Source: Leucobacter chromiireducens
GTDB taxonomy: Bacteria > Actinomycetota > Actinomycetes > Actinomycetales > Microbacteriaceae
Length of the DNA: 64,000 nucleotides
NCBI RefSeq assembly: GCF_003917135.1
Contig: NZ_RPDI01000009.1
Coordinates: forward strand, 1 to 64,000
Reading direction: 5' to 3'
Shown here piece by piece: positions 27,945 through 35,316 of this stretch (position 1 is the first letter of the stretch; each line of letters begins with the position of its first letter). Below the pieces are notes generated by a model. That model saw nothing but the letters and a program-made list of their open reading frames with translations, was not told the DNA's origin and made no database searches. The position numbers were made by a program, and so were the translations under genes.

Positions 27945-28127
27945 GAATCAGTGGCGACGAGCCATGCTCCCCGCACCCGACGAATACCCGACGGAATCGT
28001 CCGTGACGGTTCCCAGGCGATCGGCTACACTCGGAACAGGCGATGTGCCTACTCCCTATGTAAATCAAGCGAACCCAAGACAACCCAACGCAATCAAAAT
28101 AGCCTCTGATCAGGCATTTTGACCCAA
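27945..28127. other. Gap between the ABC ATPase and the right att copy
   Basis: No gene is seen here. The sequence becomes AT-rich toward the right att core (for example CAATCAAAATAGCC near 28090). Confidence 0.3.
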
Positions 28128-28145
28128 GGGGTCGCAGGTTCAAAT
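28128..28145 (+). repeat. att core direct repeat, right copy
   Basis: GGGGTCGCAGGTTCAAAT is identical to 20852-20869. The bases beyond (TCAGGTAACGCC) do not continue the tRNA acceptor arm, so this is only the core and not a tRNA gene. Confidence 0.72.
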
Positions 28146-28170
28146 TCAGGTAACGCCGCCTTGCGTTGAA

Positions 28171-28205
28171 GCACGAGGTGCGTCATACCAAGACCTCGCG
28201 TGGGG
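28171..28205 (+). pseudogene. Remnant of an integrase 5' end
   Basis: Bases 28171-28200 match the ribosome site and start of the integrase at 12503-12532 at about 22 of 30 positions (CGAGGTGCGTCAT against CGAGGTGCGGCAT). The expected start codon is ATA, and the reading after it (P-R-P-R-V-G) resembles the M-A-R-P-R opening. It is 26 bases right of the att core. A leftover from another integration event is the likely explanation; the stretch is short, so this is tentative. Confidence 0.35.
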
Positions 28206-29924
28206 CTAAATCAAACCGCGCAAGCGCTCCCGCAACGCCGGGTCGCAGACGTAGACGTACGTGCCGCGGATTCCCCGGGTGAGGAGCACCGTGTAGATGT
28301 TGCGGACGTACTGTAGGAGGTCCTCGTCCGTGTACTCGATGCCGCGCTTCGGGTTGTTCTCGCGGCCCTTCTTGTCGTGGTACTCGGCTCGGTCAAAGAC
28401 GACGGTTCCGGTTGCCGCGTCGAGGCGGAGGTCCTTGCCGATGATCACGCCCGCGTAGTTGAGGTCGTATCCCTGCACCGTGTGGATCGAGCCCACTTCG
28501 TTGATCGAGTCGGGGGAGTTGATCCAGTCCTTCTGCGTGGAGTTCCAACGCAGCTGCTCGCCGTCGAGTTCGATATCGAACGCGCTCTGGTCACGCTTGC
28601 TCCGCCACGGCCAGGCGTATCCCGCCACCAGACGCGCCAGCCCGTGCTCCGCATTGCGTTGCAGGATCTCATGGCGCATCTCACCGAGGTCGTCGAAGAA
28701 GCGGAGATCGTATCCAGGGAATGACGCGCGGTGCGCCGGGGGAGCGCCGCCGAGCAACGCTCGGACGTAGCCAACGTAATCGGCGTCAGCCGCGATCCGC
28801 ATCTGCGAGCGGAGCGGGTAGACGCGACCGTTCGCGCCGACCTCCCTGAGCAGCGCCGTAGTGGTCTCCGCCGAGAGATCCGCGGGGCGCACGCTCTGCT
28901 CCGTGTCGAGCATGAGGATCGTGTGGGTGCTGAGTTTCCGGATCCAATCGAGCTGGGTGAGTTCCGGATCGTCGTGCCCGAAGAGCTTCTCGTTGATCGC
29001 CGCGAACTTCTGGTTCAGCGGTCCGGACGCCTGATTTGCGCGCTGGTTCAGTCGATGCGCCTCGTCCACGATGAGGAGGTCGAAGGGGCGATCGCTCTCA
29101 CCGACCGTGAACGGGGTAAACACCATGCTCTTGTCGAGGCCGGGAGTGAGCGCGAACACCTTCGCGATCGACTCGCGCAGCGACTGCTGCGGAACGACGA
29201 TGCCGACCCGCAGTGTCTCGAGGAGCTCCGCGTGCCCCGGCGTGAAGAACTCACTGAAGAGCGAGTCGCTGTCGGGGGCCTCATCCGCGCGGTGGCGGCG
29301 AATGTCCTCCAACAACTTCAGCAGGTAGATCGCCACAACAGTCTTGCCGGTGCCAGGATTTCCCTGCACCACGACTGTGCTGGGGGCGCCCGTCTCAAGA
29401 TCCGTGAACAGCCCCGAAAGGATGTCCTCGACGGCCACAGCCTGGTCGTGGTTCAGCGCCTTGAACGGCGAAAGCTTGAACAGATCACTGTTGATGATCT
29501 CCGGCAGCGTGCGCTGAAACAGGTGCTCGTTGGTGCGCAGCTGCTCGAAAACCGTATCGAATGTGCGGCGGTAGCGATCCCGATCGAAATAGTCGGCGTC
29601 GGTGATTCCCGCGTTCTGGTTGAGGACCTGCAGTCGCCCGTCCCCGGAGAACATGCGGATCAGGAAGGACTCGAGATCGAGGCAGGCTGACTTGTTGAAC
29701 GTCTCATCGAGAACGACGCGCACCCACTCGAGCTGCCGCTTCTCGACGGAGTCGAGGTGCTGGCGCATCCGCCCCTCGGCGTTGAGCGACTCGCCGACGT
29801 ACACCTCGCGGTCGTTCGACATGACGTAGACCACGGGCCAGTTGCGGTGCTTCGCGCTCGCTGCGCCCCAGGCCCTGATCTGTTCCGAAGCAAATGGAAA
29901 CCGCTGGATCTCAGAGACGGTCAT
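28206..29924 (-). CDS. GIY-YIG nuclease domain fused to a DUF2075 (Schlafen-like) helicase
   Basis: The 572-residue protein combines an N-terminal GIY-YIG fold (VVYVMSN...VYVGES...GRMRQHL, about residues 31-57) with a DUF2075 ATPase: Walker A GNPGTGKTVV (188-197), Walker B DLLIVDEAHRLN, a SQMR motif, and late helicase elements around GSIHTVQGYDLNYAGVIIG and TVLLTRGIRG. Such proteins are DNA/RNA helicases or nucleases of uncertain job, often near defence genes. The ATG start overlaps the upstream pyrophosphohydrolase gene by 14 bases, so they form one operon. A longer open frame upstream is only the antisense side of that gene region. Confidence 0.83.
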   Translation of the reverse strand: MTVSEIQRFPFASEQIRAWGAASAKHRNWPVVYVMSNDREVYVGESLNAEGRMRQHLDSVEKRQLEWVRVVLDETFNKSACLDLESFLIRMFSGDGRLQVLNQNAGITDADYFDRDRYRRTFDTVFEQLRTNEHLFQRTLPEIINSDLFKLSPFKALNHDQAVAVEDILSGLFTDLETGAPSTVVVQGNPGTGKTVVAIYLLKLLEDIRRHRADEAPDSDSLFSEFFTPGHAELLETLRVGIVVPQQSLRESIAKVFALTPGLDKSMVFTPFTVGESDRPFDLLIVDEAHRLNQRANQASGPLNQKFAAINEKLFGHDDPELTQLDWIRKLSTHTILMLDTEQSVRPADLSAETTTALLREVGANGRVYPLRSQMRIAADADYVGYVRALLGGAPPAHRASFPGYDLRFFDDLGEMRHEILQRNAEHGLARLVAGYAWPWRSKRDQSAFDIELDGEQLRWNSTQKDWINSPDSINEVGSIHTVQGYDLNYAGVIIGKDLRLDAATGTVVFDRAEYHDKKGRENNPKRGIEYTDEDLLQYVRNIYTVLLTRGIRGTYVYVCDPALRERLRGLI

Positions 29925-30228
29925 ACTTCTCGCTTCGCCCGCGGGCCTTCTCGATCGGGTACTTGGCGCGCGTGTGCGCGAGCTTCTCAGTGACAATCGT
30001 GTCGGGATCGAGCCCCAAGCGGTCTGCGAGCAGCAGACAGTAGGTGAGCACGTCAGCGAGTTCGTCGCGGGCCGAGGCGAGGTCCGCGTCACCCCACTGG
30101 AAGCACTCCAGGAGTTCGCCCGCCTCGATGCTGATGCTCTTGGCGAGATTCTCCGGGGTATGGAACTGGGCCCAGTCTCGCTCGGCGACAAACTCGCGAA
30201 GCGCCTCGCGTGTGGGGTGCTCATACAT
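29911..30228 (-). CDS. MazG-like nucleotide pyrophosphohydrolase
   Basis: The 105-residue all-alpha NTP pyrophosphohydrolase has the metal-binding pattern E-x-x-E...E-x-x-D: SIEAGELLECFQW and RDELADVLTYCLLLADRLGL. Members hydrolyse (d)NTPs to monophosphate and pyrophosphate, for house-cleaning or to deplete nucleotides. The end overlaps the DUF2075 gene. The ATG giving MYEHPTREAL is chosen; a TTG nine bases upstream is possible. Confidence 0.85.
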   Translation of the reverse strand: MYEHPTREALREFVAERDWAQFHTPENLAKSISIEAGELLECFQWGDADLASARDELADVLTYCLLLADRLGLDPDTIVTEKLAHTRAKYPIEKARGRSEKYDRL

Positions 30229-30266
30229 GGCTCTCAACTTACCAAGAGGAATGGTCTGGAAATCCG

Positions 30267-30713
30267 CTACTCGACGCCGTCGCCGGCCGCCAGTATTGCC
30301 GCGTAGCGATTCGCTGCGCCCGCCGCGTCAAGCTCCGCGATCTCGGACTCGGGCACCCCGAGGCGTGTCAGCTCGCGGTACAGGTGGAGCGGGATCGGCT
30401 TCCGTGCTGTGCGCGGCTTGGGAGCGCCACGATCCGGCAGCACCTGATCCTCCACGCACGCCCAGAACGATGCGGTATCGACCTCGAGCTGCGCACGCAG
30501 AATGTGAGCCCACATGCTCGCCGGGTATTCGGAACCGTCCACCGGCCGTGAGAGGCGTGTGCGAAGCACCCGCCCGTCCCAAAGTCGCAGGATGTAAGTG
30601 CGGTGATGTCGGACGGGCTGTCCCGTCGCGCCCCGCTTGAGTTCCCACTGCTCCGTCGTGCAAAAGCTGTCGTGGTGCTCGCGCGTCGCTGGCGGATGCT
30701 TACGCCCCGCCAT
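30267..30713 (-). CDS. Probable toxin partner of a Phd-type antitoxin
   Basis: The 148-residue basic protein starts MAGRKHPPATREHHDSFC and carries a conserved-looking VRHHRTYILRLWDGR segment. Similar actinobacterial proteins are annotated as cytotoxic translational repressors of toxin-antitoxin systems; I rely on memory of that family, and no catalytic motif is obvious. Its start lies 14 bases inside the end of the upstream antitoxin-like gene, the usual antitoxin-first coupled order. Confidence 0.65.
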   Translation of the reverse strand: MAGRKHPPATREHHDSFCTTEQWELKRGATGQPVRHHRTYILRLWDGRVLRTRLSRPVDGSEYPASMWAHILRAQLEVDTASFWACVEDQVLPDRGAPKPRTARKPIPLHLYRELTRLGVPESEIAELDAAGAANRYAAILAAGDGVE

Positions 30714-31125
30714 GCTCGAACCAATCACGAAGCTCGTCGTCTGTCGATAGCAAGATCAGCTGGACCAATGGCCAGTGCTCAGCGTGGTTCGGAGCGTCGG
30801 TGAGGTGATCACGCCAGTCTGCCGCGTACTCCCGAAGCGACTCCACCATGTCTGCGAGCGCGTCATCAACCGTGCGTCCCTCCGAAACGAACGGGCGTGA
30901 CCGCATGAGCGCGATGACCCGCCCTTCCTCGTGAGCGATCTCCAAGAGCGGTGGAACAGTGCGGAACAGGAAATCCCGGAGCTTCGTCGCGGAGACCACT
31001 GCGGAGACGTCCGAACCGCGAGACACCGTCACCATCTGGCCGGCGCGTGCGCGATCCAGCACCTCCTTCAGGTGAGTGCGGGCGCTTGAGAAAGTCGGGT
31101 AGTCGGCGGCCGGCGCGTGAGACAT
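30700..31125 (-). CDS. Phd/YefM-type antitoxin
   Basis: The 141-residue protein begins with a Phd-like DNA-binding fold (YPTFSSARTHLKEVLDRARAG then MVTVSRGSDVSAVVS), in which an Arg/Gly turn and a 'VSRG..VAVV' strand are typical. The long C-terminal part would bind the toxin. The ATG giving MSHAPAADY is chosen. A palindrome of GTAC words 33 bases upstream (31158-31191) is the likely autoregulatory operator. Confidence 0.75.
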   Translation of the reverse strand: MSHAPAADYPTFSSARTHLKEVLDRARAGQMVTVSRGSDVSAVVSATKLRDFLFRTVPPLLEIAHEEGRVIALMRSRPFVSEGRTVDDALADMVESLREYAADWRDHLTDAPNHAEHWPLVQLILLSTDDELRDWFEHGGA

Positions 31126-31157
31126 TCTCCGCTCCATTCTTCGTTGTGGCTCCAGGG

Positions 31158-31191
31158 AGGTACGTAATGTACGCAGTGTACGTCACGTACC
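31158..31191. promoter_or_regulatory. Palindromic operator before the Phd-type toxin-antitoxin operon
   Basis: The arms AGGTACGTAATGTAC and GTACGTCACGTACCT pair at 13 of 15 positions around a four-base centre. The sequence contains four GTAC words. Position between the divergent antitoxin and the gene at 31314 fits antitoxin autoregulation. Confidence 0.6.
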
Positions 31192-31313
31192 TGCACTTCG
31201 GGGGAGCGAGTATCGCTCAGCGCCATGTGCGATCGGCGCGGTGGACGGGCGAGTTCGGCGCTGGTGCTGGCGTGCGTGATGCGGAGCAGTCCCCTCCATG
31301 CGATGCTGGGGTC

Positions 31314-31862
31314 ATGGGATCACCGCAGACGCTCAGCGAATCCGACCGCCGGCTCGTCGCCCACTGGGCAGCCGATTGCGCTGAACGTGTCCTTCCGCTG
31401 TTCGAGGTGGAAGCCCCGGAGGACGGTCGGGCGCGAGACGGAATCGCACGTGCTCGCGCGTTCGGGAGGGGCGAGCTCGACGCCGCAGGTGAGATCCGGC
31501 GCAGATTTGAGGCTGGCCGCGCAGCACAGTCGGCGTCCGGTGCTGCTGCCATTGCGGCAGCACGCGCGGCGGGGCAGGCGGCCGGTGTCGCGCACATGGG
31601 CGCGCACGCACTCGGCGCCGCCGCGTACGCCGCCAAAGCCGCTGGGCTCGCGGCCGATGATGAGGCCGCCGGTCGTGACGCGGAAATTACCTGGCAGCTC
31701 GAACGCATGAGCCCAGAAGTCCGCGCCGCGCTTGCGCAGCTCCCGCTCCTCGGCGAGGACACGTCCGGGCCGCTGGGCAAGGGGCTGCTCGCGTCGGGCG
31801 TGCTCGGCGAGGTGATCCGCGAGATTCAGACTGGAGTTTGGAGCGGGTCTGATCCGGTTTGA
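31314..31862 (+). CDS. Putative immunity protein (Imm-5-like)
   Basis: The 182-residue, mostly alpha-helical and alanine-rich protein starts MGSPQTLSESDRRLVAHWA. The middle (AAARAAGQAAGVAHMGAHAL followed by GAAAYAAKAAGLA) recalls proteins annotated as putative immunity proteins, where such AAxAA helices stack. It ends with an EVRAALAQLPLLGED segment. No toxin gene of a polymorphic system is next to it, so its role may differ. A much longer open frame upstream is antisense to the antitoxin and was not used. Confidence 0.65.
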   Translation: MGSPQTLSESDRRLVAHWAADCAERVLPLFEVEAPEDGRARDGIARARAFGRGELDAAGEIRRRFEAGRAAQSASGAAAIAAARAAGQAAGVAHMGAHALGAAAYAAKAAGLAADDEAAGRDAEITWQLERMSPEVRAALAQLPLLGEDTSGPLGKGLLASGVLGEVIREIQTGVWSGSDPV

Positions 31863-32071
31863 GCGTCCATAGCGGATCGGAGTCGCACGAATCCGTGTGA
31901 GGTGGTGTGGCCGGCCATCGGGCGGGGATCGTGAGCGGGGGAGCGCCGCTCCCAAGAAAGTGGAGTGAGTACGATCCGCTTGTGGGGCGGTGAATCGGAG
32001 CAAACTCGCACTAAGTGATTGGTGGGGGTGGCGGGGGCAGGCCGGGGCCGGCCGGGCGGGTGGCCGGGCCG

Positions 32072-32410
32072 TCAGGCGAGCGCGGCAGCCGCCTCCTCGA
32101 CGAGGGCGATGAACGCCTCCTCGTCGAGTCTGTCGTGCTCGCGGAGGTCGATCGCGCGGCGCGTGCCAGCGTCGAGGCTCGCGTTGAACAGGCCGGCCGG
32201 GTCAGCGAGGGAAGCTCCCCGCGCAAACGTCACCTTCACCTTGTCCTTGTACGTCTCAACCGTGCAGATGAGCCCGCCGTGCGAAAACGTGGGAACGCCG
32301 GCGGGGTTCGTGGGCTTCACCCACTTCGCCTCCTCGGTCACGCCGGGAACGGCGCGGAGAATGAGGGAGCGGATCTCCGCAACGCGGTTCGTGCGCCAGT
32401 CGTCAGTCAT
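32072..32410 (-). CDS. DUF1801 domain protein
   Basis: The 112-residue protein starts MTDDWRTNRVAEIRSLIL and has the YdhG/DUF1801 core: EEAKWVKPTNPAGVPTFSHG, LICTVETYKDKVKVTFARGA and a final LVEEAAAALA helix. The alpha/beta fold resembles iron chaperone frataxin-like proteins; no enzymatic role is established. It is divergent from the MmcQ-like gene with a 93-base gap. Confidence 0.8.
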   Translation of the reverse strand: MTDDWRTNRVAEIRSLILRAVPGVTEEAKWVKPTNPAGVPTFSHGGLICTVETYKDKVKVTFARGASLADPAGLFNASLDAGTRRAIDLREHDRLDEEAFIALVEEAAAALA

Positions 32411-32503
32411 GTCGGGATCATACTCCTCGCGGGCCCAATGTCGGTGGCTGCACGTACAGTGGGGCCCAACGACGAAGCCGCCATCTCGATCTTGGAGGGA
32501 CTC

Positions 32504-32890
32504 ATGAAGGGAGCCACCCTGCAGAGATACGCCCGCGAACGCGTTGCGGAACTTCCCGGCGCGGGGCTCGAGTACCCATTTGGCCCGGACTGGGAGGTGT
32601 TCAAGGTGCGCGGCAAAGTCTTCATGCTGTTGACCGAGACCACGGGGGCGCCCTGCGTGATCGTCAAGGCGGATCCGGCGGACAGCATCGCGCTCCGCGA
32701 GCAGCACCAGAGCATCACGCCCGGCTACCACATGAACAAGCGGCACTGGATCACGCTGAATCCTGGTGGTGGCCTCGATCGAAGCCTCGTGGAGGCGCTG
32801 GTTACCGAGTCGTATCTGCTGGTCGTGGAGAAGCTGCCACGGGCGCAGCGGCCGGTGAACCCGGCAACCTTTGGCAGGCGGGACTCATGA
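32504..32890 (+). CDS. MmcQ/YjbR family protein
   Basis: The 128-residue protein has the MmcQ/YjbR (CyaY-like) fold: LEYPFGPDWEVFKVRGKVFM, a strand with VIVKADPADSIALREQH, then TPGYHMNKRHWITLNPGGG and a closing helix. Members are thought to bind DNA but their role is not settled. The ATG has TTGGAGGGA just upstream. rarA follows 40 bases later on the same strand. Confidence 0.82.
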   Translation: MKGATLQRYARERVAELPGAGLEYPFGPDWEVFKVRGKVFMLLTETTGAPCVIVKADPADSIALREQHQSITPGYHMNKRHWITLNPGGGLDRSLVEALVTESYLLVVEKLPRAQRPVNPATFGRRDS

Positions 32891-32930
32891 CGCTCCGTCG
32901 GGGCTCCGATCCCTCGCAGAAAGGCAGATC

Positions 32931-34259
32931 GTGAACGAACAACCGAGCCTGTTCAGCATCGAGGACGCGGATCGGCCGCTCGCGGATCGGCTGCGCCCGC
33001 AGCGGCTCGCCGACGTCGTTGGGCAGGACCACCTGCTCGCCGAGGACGCGCCGATCGGCAGGATGATCGCAGCTGGACGGCTCGTCTCGATGATCCTGTG
33101 GGGTCCGCCCGGGTGCGGGAAGACGACGATCGCCCGGCTCCTCGCCGAGCAGACGAACCTCGCGTTCGAGCCGCTCTCCGCGACATTTTCGGGCGTCGCC
33201 GACCTCAGAAAGGTGTTCACGGCCGCGCAGCGGCGCCGGGAGATCGGGCAGGGGACCCTCCTCTTCGTCGACGAGATCCACCGCTTCAACCGCGCCCAGC
33301 AAGACTCCTTCCTGCCCTACGTCGAGGACGGCACCATCATCCTGGTCGGCGCGACCACCGAGAACCCCAGCTTCGAGCTCAACGGCGCGCTGCTCTCGCG
33401 CAGCCAGGTGTGCGTGTTGAAGCGGCTCGACGAGGCGGCGCTCGCGACGCTCATCGAGCGAGCCGAGGAAGTGCTCGGCGGACCGTTGCCGCTCGACCGG
33501 GAAGCGCGGCAGGCACTCATCGCCATGGCGGACGGCGATGGCCGGTACCTGCTCAACATGGTGGATCAGGTCCAGGCGCTCCCCGCCCCGCTCGATACCG
33601 CGACGCTCGCCGCGGCGGTGCAGCAGCGCGCGCCGCTGTACGACAAGTCGCAGGAGGGGCACTACAACCTCATTTCCGCGCTGCACAAGTCGATGCGCGG
33701 CTCAGACCCGGACGCCGCCCTCTACTGGTTGTCGAGGATGCTGCTCGGCGGTGAGGACCCCCTCTTCATCGCCCGGCGCATCACTCGATTCGCGAACGAA
33801 GACATCGGCATGGCCGACCCGCAGGCCGTGCAGCAGGCGCTCGCCGCCTGGGATGTGTACGAGCGCCTCGGCTCGCCCGAGGGGGAGATCGCGCTTGCGC
33901 AGGCGGTGCTCTACCTCGCCACCGCGCCGAAATCGATCGGCGTGTACCGCTCATTCAACAGGGCGCTCGCAGCGGCGAAGAAGACCGGGTCACTCATGCC
34001 GCCAGCGCACATTCTCAACGCTCCCACCCGCCTCATGAAAGACCTCGGCTACGGTGCGGGATACCAGTACGACCCCGACACCGAGACCGGGTTCTCGGGC
34101 GCGAACTACTTCCCGGACGGGATGCCCAGGCAGACCTTCTACGAGCCGACGACCGGCGGTTACGAACGCGACGTCTCCGCACGCCTGCGATACTGGGCTG
34201 AACTGCGCAACGGCCGGTCGGAAACGGCCGGCCCCGAACACACAACGGAGCAGCCATGA
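32931..34259 (+). CDS. rarA: Replication-associated recombination protein RarA (MgsA) AAA ATPase
   Basis: The 442-residue AAA+ ATPase acts at stalled replication forks and resembles clamp loaders. It shows PLADRLRPQRLADVVGQDHL, Walker A GPPGCGKTT, Walker B LFVDEIHRFNRAQQD, sensor GATTENPSFELN and the C-terminal tetramerisation region with SLMPPAHILNAPT. The GTG at 32931 (VNEQPSLFSIEDA) is chosen because the PSLFS opening resembles a clamp-binding motif and AAAGGCAG precedes it; an upstream ATG lies inside the MmcQ gene. The next gene overlaps its stop by four bases. Confidence 0.93.
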   Translation: MNEQPSLFSIEDADRPLADRLRPQRLADVVGQDHLLAEDAPIGRMIAAGRLVSMILWGPPGCGKTTIARLLAEQTNLAFEPLSATFSGVADLRKVFTAAQRRREIGQGTLLFVDEIHRFNRAQQDSFLPYVEDGTIILVGATTENPSFELNGALLSRSQVCVLKRLDEAALATLIERAEEVLGGPLPLDREARQALIAMADGDGRYLLNMVDQVQALPAPLDTATLAAAVQQRAPLYDKSQEGHYNLISALHKSMRGSDPDAALYWLSRMLLGGEDPLFIARRITRFANEDIGMADPQAVQQALAAWDVYERLGSPEGEIALAQAVLYLATAPKSIGVYRSFNRALAAAKKTGSLMPPAHILNAPTRLMKDLGYGAGYQYDPDTETGFSGANYFPDGMPRQTFYEPTTGGYERDVSARLRYWAELRNGRSETAGPEHTTEQP

Positions 34260-35059
34260 GTCGCGCGTTTATCACCGGGGCGACCGGGATCGTCGGCAGC
34301 TCCGTGCTGCAACACCTGCTGGATCGCGGCGAGCAGGTCATCGCCGGCGTGCGCGACGACACCGCGGAGGTGCCTGCGGGGGCGGAGAAGAGGCGTTTCG
34401 CCTTCGGGGATGCGCCGGAAGAACTGCGGGCCAGCATGGCGGGGGCTGATCGCCTGTTCCTGATGCGGCCGCCAGCGATCGCCGACGTGGCGCAGTTCCT
34501 GTTCCCGGTGATCGATGCCGCGCTCAGTCTCGGAATGCGGCAGATCGTATTCCTCTCCCTTCAAGGGGTGCAGGGCAACCGGAAGACCCCGCACCACGCG
34601 GTCGAGCAGTATCTCCGCCGGATCGACGCCCCCTCCACGTTCCTGCGCCCCAACTTCTTCATGCAAAACCTCTCCACCGTGTACGCGCCCGGCATCCGCG
34701 AGCGCGGCGAGATCTTCGTGCCGGCCGGGCGCTCGCGCACCGCGTTCATCGACGCCAAAGACATCGGGCGAGTGGCCGCAGCGGTCATGACCGAGCCGGG
34801 GCATCTCCGCCGCGCCTACACACGGCCGAGCGAGCGTGAATACCTCGACGCGCTCGCCGCAGCCGGGGCACCCGCCGACTACCTCGACGTGCAAAAGATG
34901 ATCCACCGCGTCGTGCGACTGAACATCTCCGCGATCCCGAACCGCAGCATCCGCGCGCTCACCGGGCAACCAGCCACACGCTTCGAACAGTTCGTGCGCG
35001 AGAACCGCGACGCATGGGATCCAGTCCCGCCCGGGTCACAGGACCCGGGCTTCCGCTGA
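34256..35059 (+). CDS. NmrA-like NAD(P)-binding protein
   Basis: The 267-residue Rossmann-fold protein of the atypical short-chain dehydrogenase group has the dinucleotide motif ITGATGIVGSSVLQHLL (GxxGxxG) at the N-terminus, then an FLSLQGVQGN strand, STFLRPNFFMQNL and a FIDAKDIGRVAAAVM segment, as in NmrA/QOR2-like proteins. These reduce quinones or sense redox state. It is translationally coupled to rarA by an ATGA overlap, though no functional link is evident. Confidence 0.85.
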   Translation: MSRAFITGATGIVGSSVLQHLLDRGEQVIAGVRDDTAEVPAGAEKRRFAFGDAPEELRASMAGADRLFLMRPPAIADVAQFLFPVIDAALSLGMRQIVFLSLQGVQGNRKTPHHAVEQYLRRIDAPSTFLRPNFFMQNLSTVYAPGIRERGEIFVPAGRSRTAFIDAKDIGRVAAAVMTEPGHLRRAYTRPSEREYLDALAAAGAPADYLDVQKMIHRVVRLNISAIPNRSIRALTGQPATRFEQFVRENRDAWDPVPPGSQDPGFR

Positions 35060-35316
35060 GCCTGGCAGGCGTCGCGCCACTGTCCCCAGAGCGGAACAAA
35101 GCGGAGCGGAGCGGCCGAGTGAAGCTGTATGCCGCCTATGCGCTTCGTGCTCACTGTGATTGAATAAGTGTGTTCCCGGCTGAGTTCCCTGCTCAGCCAC
35201 TGAACCTCGCGACGAGGGCACCCCAGCGATGCGGTGCGGGGATCTGTATTTCTGGGGGAATACGAGCGGGTCAACAGCTTGCTGCAGTGCCTCCGCTACG
35301 ACGATTGGACGTCCGG
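35060..35316. other. Gap before the LPETG surface protein
   Basis: No gene is called in these 257 bases. The purine-rich stretch near 35085-35120 (repeats of GCGGAGCGGA) is the only marked structure. Confidence 0.3.

Noticed and set aside
28120-28160. Possible tRNA gene at the right att copy
   Set aside because: Only the T-arm core is present; the acceptor arm does not continue and no 5' half is found. It is an att repeat, not a tRNA.
30951-31313. Upstream extension of the Imm-like gene
   Set aside because: It is antisense to the Phd-type antitoxin and crosses its operator. The ATG at 31314 begins the protein-like sequence.
32015-32503. Plus-strand open frame upstream of the MmcQ-like gene
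   Set aside because: It is antisense to the DUF1801 gene. The real start is the ATG at 32504 with its own ribosome site.
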